Shown: piece after piece, positions 50,575 to 59,507 of the stretch | Layout of the letters: each line of letters opens with the position of its first letter | Numbering within the stretch: position 1 is the first letter of the stretch | Source: JAHEZL01 sp964406465 | GTDB taxonomy: Bacteria > Bacteroidota > Bacteroidia > Flavobacteriales_C > GCA-002722245 | Length of the DNA stretch: 64,000 nt | Assembly: GCA_964406465.1 (NCBI GenBank) | Contig: CAYORT010000002.1 | Coordinates: 1 to 64,000, forward strand | Direction of reading: 5' to 3' | The notes under the pieces: generated by a model | Seen by the model: only the letters and a program-made list of their open reading frames with translations | Databases searched by the model: none | Told to the model about the DNA's origin: nothing | Position numbers and translations under genes: made by a program

Positions 50575-51654
50575 CTACTTGAGTCGCTTTTGCCTCAATT
50601 GCTCAATTCTCTCACCAACGAACTTATTAAGTAGATATGCAAAAATAACCGACAATACTATTACAACAATTGTTCGCCAGCTTGAAGAAGACATATTTAA
50701 TTTACCTACCCATGTTAAAACGAAAATATGCGAGATATAAATAGGGTACGACAACTCTCCAATCAAGCGATCTTTTTTCCAATTCTTCGACAACTTAAAG
50801 ATGATAGGTAGTGAGACAAAAAACAATGTGAAGTATAACAATGATAAATTAGGAAGAGGTATATACCTATAAAAAATAGTGAATAGCACTATTGAAACAA
50901 ACACCGAATACATAACGCCCGAAGGAATCTCCTTGATTCTAATTTTCACATAAATACGGTAAGCAACAATTCCCAATAAAAAGAAAAGTAATTCTGATGG
51001 AAAAAATCGGGTGGTCCAAGGATCTTTGTTGAAATTAAAATAGTAGTACAGCACCAATCGTATACTTATCGAGATTGTTATAAGCATCAAAATAGTGGTG
51101 AGTTTTTTTCGAGCAAAAAGCGGCGCTACAATATAGAACATCAATTCAATGGCAACACTCCAGGCCTGTGCCACAAAAAGAAAATAATGCAATTTCGGAT
51201 TTGCACTCTGTTGAGCATCAAGAATCACTAGCGAAGATTTGGCATCATCAAATTTCAAGAACATAATTACATCTTGAAAAAAGATAAAAACATTGCTAAA
51301 AATCATCATTAGCCATGACCCCAAACTCATGTTTGCACCATACTTTTGAAACACAGAATAAGATATAAAATATTGCTTTGAATCACACCAAGAAAGCACG
51401 AAAGCACTTAACACGGTTAGCAAAAGAACCACCCAGTAAATGGGATAAATTCGCAAAAATCTATTGCTAATAAACAAACTATAACTCTTATTTTCACCAA
51501 TGTATTTTTCATTGAGAATGAGGGCGATATAAAAACCCGAAATCATGTAGAAAGATTGCACTGCCACACTACCACCTAAAGTGGTGAAACCAAACGCCAA
51601 TCCCGCATGTGAAAACACTACTCCAATAGCCAACAAAAAGCGAATTAAACCCAT
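50575..51654 (-). CDS. Acyltransferase family 3 (OafA/NodX-like) membrane protein (359 aa)
   Basis: About ten TM helices. The N-terminal segment GLIRFLLAIGVVFSHAGLAF has the conserved R/H pair of acyltransferase-3 enzymes (His near residue 15), followed by SFYMISGFYIALIL. The family O-acylates exported polysaccharides or glycolipids. It ends with a basic tail (ERIEQLRQKRLK). It lies 7 bp after the GlmU-like gene, so the two may cooperate in surface glycan modification (inference). Confidence 0.88.
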   Translation of the reverse strand: MGLIRFLLAIGVVFSHAGLAFGFTTLGGSVAVQSFYMISGFYIALILNEKYIGENKSYSLFISNRFLRIYPIYWVVLLLTVLSAFVLSWCDSKQYFISYSVFQKYGANMSLGSWLMMIFSNVFIFFQDVIMFLKFDDAKSSLVILDAQQSANPKLHYFLFVAQAWSVAIELMFYIVAPLFARKKLTTILMLITISISIRLVLYYYFNFNKDPWTTRFFPSELLFFLLGIVAYRIYVKIRIKEIPSGVMYSVFVSIVLFTIFYRYIPLPNLSLLYFTLFFVSLPIIFKLSKNWKKDRLIGELSYPIYISHIFVLTWVGKLNMSSSSWRTIVVIVLSVIFAYLLNKFVGERIEQLRQKRLK

Positions 51655-51661
51655 TCTAATT

Positions 51662-52657
51662 TCACGCGAAGAGCGACTCTATAAATTTCCTCTCCTCTAT
51701 TGAATACTCTTCTCCTTTCAACAACTTCATTCTTTCATTCATTCTGTGTAAAGTTTCTAGTTCAAATTTTTCTTCACCCCATGTAAAAGATGGCACATAC
51801 TTATTCGGAAAATCAGCTTGAAAAATATTGCATCCTAAACCTATTGATGTTCCTGAATTGAGTTTTGTAGAGATGGCCGTCTTGGTATAATCTCCCATAA
51901 AAACGCCACAAAATTGCTGACCGCTATTTATGAATTCCTTCGTTTTATAATTCCACACTTTTATTTCTCCCATGGTATTCTTCATGTTCGAGCAATTGGT
52001 ATCTGCACCCAAATTACACCACTCACCAATCACAGAGTTTCCTAAATAACCATCGTGCGCTTTGTTGCTATATCCTTGCAGTATCGAATTCTTTATCTCT
52101 CCTCCCACCGTGCACTTCACACCAATGGTGGTTCCTCCGTAAATCTTTGCCCCCATTTTCACCACCGCCCCATCACACAATGCAATTGGTCCGCGCAACA
52201 TAGCGCCATCCATAATAGTAACATCATTGCCTATAAAAATTGGTCCGTCTTCATCGTTTAAAATTACTCCCTTCCCTATTTTCACATTTTTGGATTCTTC
52301 CTTAATCAATGCAAAATCCTTCTTGATTTCAGCCGCATTTTGCAAAAACAAATCCCACAAATGATTGATCTTAGTTACCTCATCAACCTGCACTCTCTTT
52401 GAAAACAAATTCGATTTGAATGCGATTAAAACATCATGATAATATAGCGCTTCGTCGTCTTTCAACGCTTTAATTTTGCTCACCAATTGTGCATCGGGCA
52501 GAAAGGAAGAATTGATGGTAACTTGCTCTGTATTTAAATATTTATTCCATTTTTCCTCGATGGTGAAAATGCCAATGCGTAAATCGCTTACCGACTTATT
52601 TAACGTAAGTGGTTTTAGATTTTCGTGTGTTTCGTCGTCGAATAAAATGATGCTCAT
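51662..52657 (-). CDS. GlmU-family/sugar-nucleotidyltransferase-like protein with left-handed beta helix (331 aa)
   Basis: The N-terminal 130 residues (ILFDDETHENLKPLTLNKSV, DLRIGIFTIEEKW) match Bacteroidota GlmU-like proteins; the classical nucleotide-binding GxGxRM signature is not seen, so nucleotidyltransferase activity is doubtful. Residues about 130-290 are hexapeptide repeats (IGKGVILNDEDGPIFIGNDV, IMDGAMLRGPIALCDGAVVK, GTTIGVKCTVGGEIKNSILQ), an acetyltransferase-type helix. Likely an envelope-sugar acyl/nucleotidyl transferase. 1 nt from the downstream end of the YdeI-like gene, same direction. Confidence 0.8.
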   Translation of the reverse strand: MSIILFDDETHENLKPLTLNKSVSDLRIGIFTIEEKWNKYLNTEQVTINSSFLPDAQLVSKIKALKDDEALYYHDVLIAFKSNLFSKRVQVDEVTKINHLWDLFLQNAAEIKKDFALIKEESKNVKIGKGVILNDEDGPIFIGNDVTIMDGAMLRGPIALCDGAVVKMGAKIYGGTTIGVKCTVGGEIKNSILQGYSNKAHDGYLGNSVIGEWCNLGADTNCSNMKNTMGEIKVWNYKTKEFINSGQQFCGVFMGDYTKTAISTKLNSGTSIGLGCNIFQADFPNKYVPSFTWGEEKFELETLHRMNERMKLLKGEEYSIEERKFIESLFA

Positions 52658-52658
52658 A

Positions 52659-53165
52659 CTATTTTAAATCTCTATTTGATTTTAACATTTCGGCAAAGGT
52701 CATTCCTGCCAACATAGCTTCCATCGTTTGGGCAATTCTTTTGGCTTTTGTAGCAGAAGTTTTAGCGGTTTGAATCCACTTTGAATAGTAATTTTGATGC
52801 GAACGAGGCAAGGCATAAAATGCTTTCAATGCCTCTTGATCTTCATTCAAACAAGCCACCAAATCACTATCCAACTCATATTCATCTTTATCAATTTCTA
52901 TCTCTACTTTCAACTTATCTCCTTCCTTCTTCCTTGTCTTTTTGCGCATTTCGGCATTAAGCGCCATAATGAATTCGCCATCGCCCATAGGCAAAACAGC
53001 AACACTTTTAATTTTGTATTCGTCGAGTTTACCTTTTACTCTAAATGATTTTTTATTTTTTGGAAAGAGGGTTTGTGCCTGTTCTGGAGAGATAACAATG
53101 TAAGTCCAGCCTGTTTTTTCACCCATCTTACCAAACTTCAATATCTCTGTGGTGTAACGTATCAT
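52659..53165 (-). CDS. DUF1905/YdeI-OmpD-associated family protein (168 aa)
   Basis: DUF1905 small beta-barrel at about 1-95 (GWTYIVISPEQAQTLFPKNK, FRVKGKLDEYKIKSVAVLPM, GDKLKVEIEIDKDEYELDSD) followed by the YdeI/OmpD-associated helical segment (LPRSHQNYYSKWIQTAKTSA, KAKRIAQTMEAMLAG). The biochemical role is not known. It sits 3 bp after the ABC exporter and 1 nt before the GlmU-like gene in one likely operon. Confidence 0.87.
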   Translation of the reverse strand: MIRYTTEILKFGKMGEKTGWTYIVISPEQAQTLFPKNKKSFRVKGKLDEYKIKSVAVLPMGDGEFIMALNAEMRKKTRKKEGDKLKVEIEIDKDEYELDSDLVACLNEDQEALKAFYALPRSHQNYYSKWIQTAKTSATKAKRIAQTMEAMLAGMTFAEMLKSNRDLK

Positions 53166-53168
53166 AAC

Positions 53169-54926
53169 TTAAACCATTACATCGGCAAATTGATAATCGT
53201 ACAACTTTTTATAGTATCCATTGTGCGCTACCAATTCATCGTGAGTGCCCGACTCCACTATCAATCCTTTATCTAGCACGATGATATTGTCGCAACTTTT
53301 AATAGTACTTAAACGATGCGCAATAATAATAGAAGTGCGGCCTTTTGTCAATTTTGAAATCGCTTTTTGAATTAAAATTTCCGACTCAGTATCGATTGAC
53401 GAAGTTGCTTCATCTAAAATTAAAACTTTCGGATTGTAAACGTAAGCGCGTAAGAAAGCCAACAACTGTCGCTGTCCCACCGAGAGCATCGCTCCTCTCT
53501 CACGCACACGGTAGTCGTAGCCACCCGGCAAACTCGAAATAAATTCATGAACACCAATAAGCTTTGCTGCTTCAACAACTTGCTCTTTGGTGATGTCTTT
53601 ATTGCCTAAACTAATGTTTCCGTAAATTGAATCATCAAACAAAAATACATCTTGCAATACCACCGCGATATTTTTGCGCAACAATTCCAACTTAAATTCT
53701 TTGATGTTCACTCCTTCCAACAACACTTCTCCACTTTCAATTTCATAAAATCTTCCCAACACATTGATGATAGATGTTTTTCCGGCGCCTGTGGCTCCAA
53801 CCAAAGCAATACTTTGTCCTTCTTTAACATCAAAGCTTATTCCGCGCAAAACAGGATGATCGGCCACGTAAGAGAAATGCACATCTTTAAATTGAATGTT
53901 CCCTTTAAAATCAACCTTCTCGTTATTGCCGTTATCACTAATATTTTCTTCACTATCTAAAATCTTAAACACCCTGTCGCTTGCCACCATTCCCATTTGC
54001 AAGGAGTTGAAGCGATCGGCCAATTGGCGTATCGGACGGTAAATCATATACGTGTACATGATGAATGCCTCAATGGGCACATTCACATTGTTGTAATCTA
54101 CAGCTTCTACCACACCATACCACACGATAAGCGACAAAGAACAGGCAGAAAGCACTTCTACCAGCGGAAAAAATATGGAGTTGGCCCATACGGTTTTTAT
54201 CCATCCTTCAGAATGGGCCTTATTTACTTCATCGAATTTTCTCATTTCTACCTTTTCACGATTGAACATTTGCACAATGCTCATTCCCGTGACATGCTCT
54301 TGAATAAAGGTGTTGATACGCGCTACTTCTCCACGCACCTCTGCAAAAGCTTTCTTAATTATTTTAGAGAAGATGCTGGTCGACCAAAGCAAAATCGGTA
54401 TTGGAATTAAGGTAAACAAAGCCATATAAGGATCCATCACAAACATAAACACCAAAGCCACTACCAGCTGAATGATATCGCTGGTAATCATCAATACCCC
54501 ATCAGAAAAAATTTCGGCTATGGCTTGAATATCCGAGGTTACTCTGGTTACAAGTGCGCCAACTGGCGTGTTATCGAAAAACTTTGTTTTAAAATTCAAC
54601 ACTTTAGCAAACAGCTCTTTTCTAATATCCAACACCACATGCTGCCCCAGCCAAGTGGTGAAATACGACTGAAAAAATTGAATTACTGCGTGCAGCAAAA
54701 CAACTGCAATGGTTACGTACATCAATTGTTGCAAGCCTGAGGCATCACCTTTCTTCACGTATTCATCCAACCCTTGTTGAATCAAGATAATTCTATAAGG
54801 TGCCAAAAACGCAAGTACAATAGTGATGATTGCCGTAAAAATAAAAACACCTCTATAAGGACGCGAATACTTCAACACCCTCCTGAGCAATCTAAAATCT
54901 ATGGCCTTTCCGGTGACTTCCGACAT
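53169..54926 (-). CDS. ABC transporter, fused permease and ATPase (MsbA-like, 585 aa)
   Basis: Exporter half-transporter forming a homodimer. Six TM helices within about residues 20-320, then ATPase with Walker A LVGATGAGKTS, signature AMLSVGQRQLLAFLRA, Walker B VLILDEATSSID and H-loop IIIAHRLST. Substrate (lipid, drug or peptide) cannot be set from sequence. First gene of the run to 50575; its TATATTTG box lies 4 nt upstream of the ATG. Confidence 0.92.
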   Translation of the reverse strand: MSEVTGKAIDFRLLRRVLKYSRPYRGVFIFTAIITIVLAFLAPYRIILIQQGLDEYVKKGDASGLQQLMYVTIAVVLLHAVIQFFQSYFTTWLGQHVVLDIRKELFAKVLNFKTKFFDNTPVGALVTRVTSDIQAIAEIFSDGVLMITSDIIQLVVALVFMFVMDPYMALFTLIPIPILLWSTSIFSKIIKKAFAEVRGEVARINTFIQEHVTGMSIVQMFNREKVEMRKFDEVNKAHSEGWIKTVWANSIFFPLVEVLSACSLSLIVWYGVVEAVDYNNVNVPIEAFIMYTYMIYRPIRQLADRFNSLQMGMVASDRVFKILDSEENISDNGNNEKVDFKGNIQFKDVHFSYVADHPVLRGISFDVKEGQSIALVGATGAGKTSIINVLGRFYEIESGEVLLEGVNIKEFKLELLRKNIAVVLQDVFLFDDSIYGNISLGNKDITKEQVVEAAKLIGVHEFISSLPGGYDYRVRERGAMLSVGQRQLLAFLRAYVYNPKVLILDEATSSIDTESEILIQKAISKLTKGRTSIIIAHRLSTIKSCDNIIVLDKGLIVESGTHDELVAHNGYYKKLYDYQFADVMV

Positions 54927-54930
54927 TGGG

Positions 54931-54938
54931 CAAATATA
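54931..54938 (-). promoter_or_regulatory. -7 box TATATTTG abutting the ABC exporter start
   Basis: Minus-strand TATATTTG, 4 nt from the ATG at 54926; leaderless geometry. Divergent from the mnmA promoter in the same 99-bp spacer. Confidence 0.5.
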
Positions 54939-54991
54939 ATTAAAAGTTCAATCTTACTTGTTCAAAGTTAACTGTTCAACAACCTTTAACA

Positions 54992-55021
54992 TTGCACTTT
55001 GAATTTTGAACCCTATCTTTG
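54992..55021 (+). promoter_or_regulatory. Promoter of mnmA: TTG - 19 bp - TATCTTTG
   Basis: TTG at 54992-54994 and TATCTTTG at 55014-55021, spacing 19 bp, with the ATG at 55026 only 4 nt beyond the box. A complete promoter with leaderless geometry. Confidence 0.7.
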
Positions 55022-55025
55022 CTCC

Positions 55026-56183
55026 ATGGCTCGAATAGTAGTTGGCATGTCGGGAGGCGTAGACTCCAGTGTAGCAGCGTATCTTCTTAAAAAAGAAGGT
55101 CACGAGGTGATTGGTATGTTCATGAAAAACTGGCACGACGAATCGGTGACCATAAGCAATGATTGTCCGTGGTTAGAAGACAGCACCGATGCGCTCTTGG
55201 TAGCCAACAAACTAGGCATCCCCTTTCACACCATCGATTTTAGCAAAGAATACTTCGAACGTATTGTAGATTATATGTTCAAGGAATACGAAGCAGGAAG
55301 AACGCCCAATCCCGATGTGTTGTGCAACCGTGAAATTAAATTCGATGTATTTTTGAAAAAGGCATTGGAGTTAAATGCCGACTTCGTAGCAACCGGACAC
55401 TATTGTCAGCGCGAAGAATTTGTTGAGAACGGGATAAAACATTATAAACTTTTGGCAGGCGCCGACCCCAACAAAGACCAAAGTTATTTCTTGTGTCAGA
55501 TTAGTGAAGAACAATTGTCGAAAGCACTGTTTCCTATCGGACATTTATTAAAGCCAGAGGTTCGTAAAATTGCTGAAGAGCAAGATTTGATTACGGCTAA
55601 CAAAAAAGATTCGCAAGGATTGTGCTTCATTGGCAAAGTAAAACTACCCGAGTTTTTACAACAAAAGTTAAAAGCAAAAAAAGGAAAAGCTTACGAAATA
55701 CCTGCAGATTTTGCGGGATATAGCTCTATTGACGACTTAAGATTTGAGAATTACGAATACAGCGAAAAAGATGGAATCTATAAAGGTGAACACGATGGCG
55801 CTCATTTTTATACTATCGGTCAGCGCAAAGGAATTGGTATTGGAGGCTCAATCTTACCGCTATTCGTGATTAAAACTGATACAGAAAAAAACATACTCTA
55901 TCTCGGTCAGGGAGAAAATCACCCTGGACTTTTTCGCTCTAATTTAAAAATAGAAACCAACGATGTACATTGGATCAATGCATCGCAAAAAATGAACATA
56001 GGCGAAGAAAGAAAATACATGGTGCGCATTCGTTACCGACAAGACCTTACTCCTGCCACCCTTCATCAAAAAGAAGATGGCATGTACATTCATTTTGAAG
56101 AAGCGCAGCGAGCAGTGGCAGCCGGACAATTCGCTGCTTGGTATGAGGGGAATGTTTTGGTGGGAAGTGGAGTGATTGGTTGA
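55026..56183 (+). CDS. mnmA: tRNA 2-thiouridine(34) synthase MnmA
   Basis: Adenylates and thiolates U34 of Lys/Glu/Gln tRNAs. PP-loop VGMSGGVDSSVAAYLL, catalytic Cys100 in NPDVLCNREIKF and Cys200 in SQGLCFIG (both required Cys present), and C-terminal domains with HFYTIGQRKGIGIGG. 385 aa from ATG 55026; the in-frame TTG 54999 lies within the promoter and is rejected. Confidence 0.96.
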   Translation: MARIVVGMSGGVDSSVAAYLLKKEGHEVIGMFMKNWHDESVTISNDCPWLEDSTDALLVANKLGIPFHTIDFSKEYFERIVDYMFKEYEAGRTPNPDVLCNREIKFDVFLKKALELNADFVATGHYCQREEFVENGIKHYKLLAGADPNKDQSYFLCQISEEQLSKALFPIGHLLKPEVRKIAEEQDLITANKKDSQGLCFIGKVKLPEFLQQKLKAKKGKAYEIPADFAGYSSIDDLRFENYEYSEKDGIYKGEHDGAHFYTIGQRKGIGIGGSILPLFVIKTDTEKNILYLGQGENHPGLFRSNLKIETNDVHWINASQKMNIGEERKYMVRIRYRQDLTPATLHQKEDGMYIHFEEAQRAVAAGQFAAWYEGNVLVGSGVIG

Positions 56184-56202
56184 AACAAACATCAATGTCT
56201 TC

Positions 56203-56296
56203 GTAGAGTCAGATAGAATCTGGCTTAAAATAGAAAACATTCAGCTAAAAGGAAATGGAAATAATCTTTTTGAAGTCAGATTCTATCTGACTCTAC
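56203..56296. repeat. Perfect 20-bp inverted repeat (MITE-like)
   Basis: GTAGAGTCAGATAGAATCTG (56203-56222) and its exact reverse complement (56277-56296) flank 54 bp with no coding content. The preceding ATGTCTTC recurs at 59484-59491 together with GTAGAG. Probably a miniature mobile or REP-type element between mnmA and tex. Confidence 0.85.
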
Positions 56297-56333
56297 AGAG
56301 AAATCCGTAGTTTTAATTCCTCAAAAAAATTCA

Positions 56334-58418
56334 ATGCAACACAAAATCATAGCTCAAAGCACCCATCTCAGCGAAAAACAAGTTTCCTCGGTTATTAAAC
56401 TTTTAGAAGAAGGTGCTACAATTCCATTTATTGCACGGTACAGAAAAGAATCTACGGGAAGCCTCGACGAAGTAAAAATTACAGAAATTAAAAATCAATA
56501 TGATGCTTCTATCGAACTTGAAAAAAGAAGAGCAAGCATCATCAAAACCATAGAGCAACAAGGGCAGCTCACCCCTGCTTTGCAAGCGCAATTGAACAGC
56601 GCAACGAACTTGCAATCTTTAGAAGATATCTATCTCCCTTACAAACAAAAAAGAAAAACACGCGCTGCTGCCGCAATTGAAAAAGGATTAGAACCATTGG
56701 CGAAAATCATCTTTGCACAAAACGAAAGAAACATCGATAGATATTCGGAAGAAGAATTGGCTGGCGCGCGCGATATCATCGCCGAGTGGGTGAATGAGAA
56801 TGTAAGCGTGAGAAATACCATTCGACGCACCTTCGAACGCGAAGCTATTTTATACGCCAAAGTGAAAAAAGGAAAAGAAGCTGATGCTATCAAATACCGC
56901 GACTACTTTTTCTTTAAAGAAGAATTGAAGAAAATTCCTTCACATAGATTGTTGGCGATAAAGCGCGGACAAGAAGAAGGTTTTCTAAAAGCCTATATCG
57001 CCATTAACAATGAAGCTGCCGTGGAATCACTAAATCGTCAGTTAGTGAAAGGAAGCGGCCCAGCACAAAAACAGGTTACTCTTGCCATTGCCGATGCCTA
57101 CGAAAGATTGCTGGTGCCTAGCATGGAAACCGAATTTGAAAATCTCTCGAAAGAAAAAGCCGATAAAGAAGCCATCAATATTTTTACTACCAATTTGCGA
57201 CAATTGTTGTTGAGTGCGCCGCTTGGACAAAAACGCATCTTAGCCATCGACCCCGGATTTCGCACTGGTTGTAAAACTGTTGTACTAAATGAATTGGGCG
57301 ATTTGCAAGAAGAAACCGTATTGTATCCTCTGCAAAAACAATTTGAAACTCAACAAAATTTAAAGCATTTATTGAGCGCTCACAAGGTGGAAGCTATTGC
57401 CATTGGCAATGGAACCGGCGGCAGAGAAACAGAAACTTTCGTTCGTGATTTCATCAAAAACAATCCCGAATTTAAAGCCATTCAAATTCACATGGTGTCG
57501 GAACAAGGTGCCTCTATCTATTCGGCATCGGAAATTGCACGCGAAGAATTTCCCGATAAAGACATCACCGTACGTGGTGCTGTTTCAATTGGAAGAAGAT
57601 TGAAAGACCCATTGGCTGAGCTGGTAAAAATCGACCCCAAATCGATCGGTGTTGGACAATATCAGCACGATGTGAATCAAAAACATCTGAGAGAAAGTTT
57701 AGACCAAACTGTTATTTCTTGCGTGAATCAAGTAGGTGTAGAACTCAACACTGCCAGTAAACATTTGCTTAGTTATGTGTCGGGATTGGGTCCGGCATTG
57801 GCACAAAATATTGTTGACTATAGAAAAGAAAACGGAAAATTCACTTCTCGAAATCAACTAAAAAAAGTACCGCGTTTAGGCGAAAAAGCATTTGAACAAG
57901 CAGCAGGATTTTTAAGGATTCATGGAGCAAAAAACCCGCTCGACAATTCAGCAGTGCATCCCGAAACATACGCCATTGTTGAACAAATGGCAAAAGATTT
58001 AAATGTGAGCATCGCCGAATTGATGAGTAACACTGCTCTACATTCGAAAATAGATTTATCGAAATATGTAAACGCTCAAATTGGTTTACCTACACTTACC
58101 GACATCGTGAACGAATTGGCCAAACCAGGACGCGACCCACGCGAACAACTCGAAGCATTTTCTTTTGGTGATGTAAACAGCATCGACGATTTAAAAGAAG
58201 GAATGATTTTACCTGGTATCGTTACCAACATCACTGCCTTTGGTTGTTTTGTAGATGTGGGTGTTCATCAGGATGGATTGGTTCACATCTCGCAGCTAAC
58301 CGATCGCTTCATCAAAGACCCCAATGAAGTGGTGAAGCTCAATCAAAAAGTAAAGGTAAAAATTACCGAATTCGACAGAGACAGAAAAAGAATTGGGTTG
58401 AGCATGAAGGGAGTTTAA
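56334..58418 (+). CDS. tex: Tex-family S1 RNA-binding transcription accessory protein (694 aa)
   Basis: Nucleic-acid-binding protein related to Spt6. Tex N-terminal HtH region (SEKQVSSVIKLLEEGATIPF, ARYRKESTGSLDEV), central YqgF-like RNase H fold (ILAIDPGFRTGCKTVVLNEL, AIGNGTGGRETETFV), HhH motifs (VSGLGPALAQNIVDYRKENG, LKKVPRLGEKAFEQAAGFLR) and a C-terminal S1 domain (PGIVTNITAFGCFVDVGVHQ). 694 aa, slightly short of the usual 710-780 aa. No odd features. Confidence 0.94.
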   Translation: MQHKIIAQSTHLSEKQVSSVIKLLEEGATIPFIARYRKESTGSLDEVKITEIKNQYDASIELEKRRASIIKTIEQQGQLTPALQAQLNSATNLQSLEDIYLPYKQKRKTRAAAAIEKGLEPLAKIIFAQNERNIDRYSEEELAGARDIIAEWVNENVSVRNTIRRTFEREAILYAKVKKGKEADAIKYRDYFFFKEELKKIPSHRLLAIKRGQEEGFLKAYIAINNEAAVESLNRQLVKGSGPAQKQVTLAIADAYERLLVPSMETEFENLSKEKADKEAINIFTTNLRQLLLSAPLGQKRILAIDPGFRTGCKTVVLNELGDLQEETVLYPLQKQFETQQNLKHLLSAHKVEAIAIGNGTGGRETETFVRDFIKNNPEFKAIQIHMVSEQGASIYSASEIAREEFPDKDITVRGAVSIGRRLKDPLAELVKIDPKSIGVGQYQHDVNQKHLRESLDQTVISCVNQVGVELNTASKHLLSYVSGLGPALAQNIVDYRKENGKFTSRNQLKKVPRLGEKAFEQAAGFLRIHGAKNPLDNSAVHPETYAIVEQMAKDLNVSIAELMSNTALHSKIDLSKYVNAQIGLPTLTDIVNELAKPGRDPREQLEAFSFGDVNSIDDLKEGMILPGIVTNITAFGCFVDVGVHQDGLVHISQLTDRFIKDPNEVVKLNQKVKVKITEFDRDRKRIGLSMKGV

Positions 58419-58446
58419 TTGCACTCCTTATCACCCTCTCCATTCG

Positions 58447-58478
58447 GATGACTTGCTTACTGTGGCAATTGCATTGCC
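58447..58478 (+). repeat. Partial copy of the GGCAATTGCATTGCC repeat
   Basis: Right-hand part of the 50-bp repeat at 59427-59476, reading GATGACTTGCTTACTG then TGGCAATTGCATTGCC. Same orientation as the 59427 copy. Confidence 0.75.
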
Positions 58479-58493
58479 TCTGCTTCGCTTAAA

Positions 58494-59300
58494 CTATCTG
58501 GTTCTCAATCTGCTTCCGCCTGTTCTCGAACCGCTGTTATTCGAATTACTTGATCGAGTACTTTTTGTTGTTGAAGAACTACTGTTTGATTTTGAAGTTT
58601 GAATATCTGTCCAATCTATCATTATTACCAAACCTAAGCGATAACTAAACATTTCATATTTAGGTGCGCTCCCTACCGAAGGCATATAAACGAAATAGTC
58701 GTCACTATATACTTTCGAAAAATCTACAAACTTAGTTGGACCACCAGTGCTGTAGCTAAATGATAGCTCTAGTGCTACATTGTCATTAAATCCATATAAC
58801 AGTCCGGTAGTATAACTTTGATTCCATGTGCTAGTGCTATTTGCAGGATTAGAAGTTGGAACTTGACTATTGTTAACAGGGGTTACAGCGCTATTATACA
58901 CATGATTATAAGGGGTAAACTCATCTTCAAATCCGGTTAATAGAAGTCCATACGAATACTCAACAAATGGCTTCAATTTATATCGATTAAACACCATACG
59001 AGTTGCTAGATTTAGCTGACCAACGGTGTTGTAAATGTTTTCTGAACCATCTTTTAAATGATAAGTTTCATCTCCACAGCCCACGAAATCGAAGGTAAAT
59101 CCAGTAATTCCCTGCACGTATTTGTTTTTGAGTCCGCCTAGCAGCGCAAATCCCCCCGTCCAACCAGAAGTGGGATAATTGTACTTTCTTAATTCGGCTC
59201 CAGGCGCGGCAAAGCCACCTCTCGGACTCAATATCAATTGAGCGTTTACCGCGCTCACACTTAAAGTTAATGCCAATAAAAAAAGTATTCTTCTAACCAT
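58494..59300 (-). CDS. Secreted outer-membrane beta-barrel-like protein (268 aa)
   Basis: Signal peptide (LFLLALTLSVSAVNAQ), then a probable small barrel (LSPRGGFAAPGAELRKYNYP, GGFALLGGLKNKYVQGITGF, TGLLYGFNDNVALELSFSYS, YRLGLVIMIDWTDIQ). The C-terminal 30 residues are Ser/Thr/Asn/Arg-rich (SSSSTTKSTRSSNSNNSGSR) and end GGSRLRTR, a low-complexity basic tail unusual for a barrel. No family recognised. Confidence 0.68.
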   Translation of the reverse strand: MVRRILFLLALTLSVSAVNAQLILSPRGGFAAPGAELRKYNYPTSGWTGGFALLGGLKNKYVQGITGFTFDFVGCGDETYHLKDGSENIYNTVGQLNLATRMVFNRYKLKPFVEYSYGLLLTGFEDEFTPYNHVYNSAVTPVNNSQVPTSNPANSTSTWNQSYTTGLLYGFNDNVALELSFSYSTGGPTKFVDFSKVYSDDYFVYMPSVGSAPKYEMFSYRLGLVIMIDWTDIQTSKSNSSSSTTKSTRSSNSNNSGSRTGGSRLRTR

Positions 59301-59426
59301 AACCGATTGATTTTAAAATAAAATTGATTGTAAAGCCTGCATTTGAAGACAAAAAGCAGACCAAATAAAATGCAAAGACTGAAATTTCATTTTGGGTGAT
59401 AAAATAAAATACTTTATTGGCTTCCT

Positions 59427-59476
59427 GGCACCCGCCTCTAGACGGGTGACTTATCTACTCCGGCAATTGCATTGCC
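59427..59476 (+). repeat. 50-bp double-hairpin repeat, copy A
   Basis: GGCACCCGCCTCTAGACGGG then TGACTTATCTACTCCGGCAATTGCATTGCC-type sequence, containing two hairpins: (A)CCCGxCTCTAGxCGGG and GGCAAT-tgc-ATTGCC. Copy B (60210-60259) is inverted and copy C (58447) is partial. Confidence 0.85.
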
Positions 59477-59507
59477 TTTTATCTATGTCTTCGTAGAGGC
59501 AAAAATT

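Noticed and set aside
51662..52657. Calling the GlmU-like protein a full GlmU
   Set aside because: The pyrophosphorylase signature (GxGxRM...) is absent and length is 331 rather than about 450 aa.
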